Source: Cyanobacteria bacterium UBA4641 (GTDB lineage Bacteria > Cyanobacteriota > Vampirovibrionia > Gastranaerophilales > Gastranaerophilaceae). From it: DNA of 5,027 nt. The DNA lies in contig DHMN01000053.1 in the NCBI GenBank assembly GCA_002405805.1, positions 60,752 through 65,778 on the forward strand, written 5' to 3'. The notes beneath the pieces were generated by a model. The model saw only the letters and a program-made list of their open reading frames with translations, was not told where the DNA came from and searched no databases. Below are positions 5,001 through 5,027 of the stretch, piece by piece (position 1 is the stretch's first letter; every line of letters starts with the position of its first letter). The position numbers and the translations under genes are program-made.

Positions 5001-5027
5001 TAACACATAGGTCTATGTCATTCTGAA
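5001..5027 (-). repeat. Left part of another REP-like repeat, cut by the window end
   Basis: The last 27 bases match the reverse complement of 2231-2257 at 22 of 27 positions. They share taacac-R-taggtc, two variable bases, and tgtcattc. This is the flank plus first hairpin arm of the repeat family; the second arm would lie beyond the window. Confidence 0.65.

Overview
The window is 5 kb of AT-rich bacterial DNA with seven complete protein-coding genes, no RNA genes and no recognisable transposase or CRISPR array. Short AT-biased genes, good Shine-Dalgarno sites, an OmpH/Skp-type periplasmic chaperone (which implies an outer membrane), a compact lipoyl synthase and several lineage-orphan proteins fit a low-GC diderm. 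My best guess is a gut Vampirovibrionia/Melainabacteria (Candidatus Gastranaerophilales) genome. That is an impression from gene style, not proof.

Layout. Bases 1-216 are intergenic and carry decayed hairpin repeats, a GC-rich patch, and a promoter whose predicted start point falls on the first codon of the next gene. 217-1332 holds two abutting genes for a split (half-size) ChrA/CHR-family transporter. 1339-1917 (minus) is an unrecognised protein with a glycine-rich hydrophobic C-terminal half, convergent with the chrA pair and 6 bp from it. 1918-2410 is a long intergenic region with an imperfect long inverted repeat and a cluster of REP-like hairpins. 2411-2941 (plus) is an unrecognised, Cys- and Trp-free soluble protein, followed by an intrinsic terminator. 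3115-3576 (plus) is the OmpH/Skp-like protein. 3613-4455 (minus) is lipoyl synthase LipA, convergent with OmpH. 4571-4927 (plus) is a small secreted protein, divergent from lipA, closed by a very strong terminator. The last bases enter another repeat copy.

Functional relationships are limited. Only the chrA pair looks like an operon; the other genes look individually transcribed. LipA is lipoate-cofactor metabolism, OmpH is envelope biogenesis, and the secreted protein is an exported orphan.

I see no clear new multi-gene system. The most notable signals are the hairpin repeat family, whose two arms change together between variants and which shares an extended flank among copies; the probable leaderless start of the first chrA gene; and the asymmetry between the two ChrA halves.
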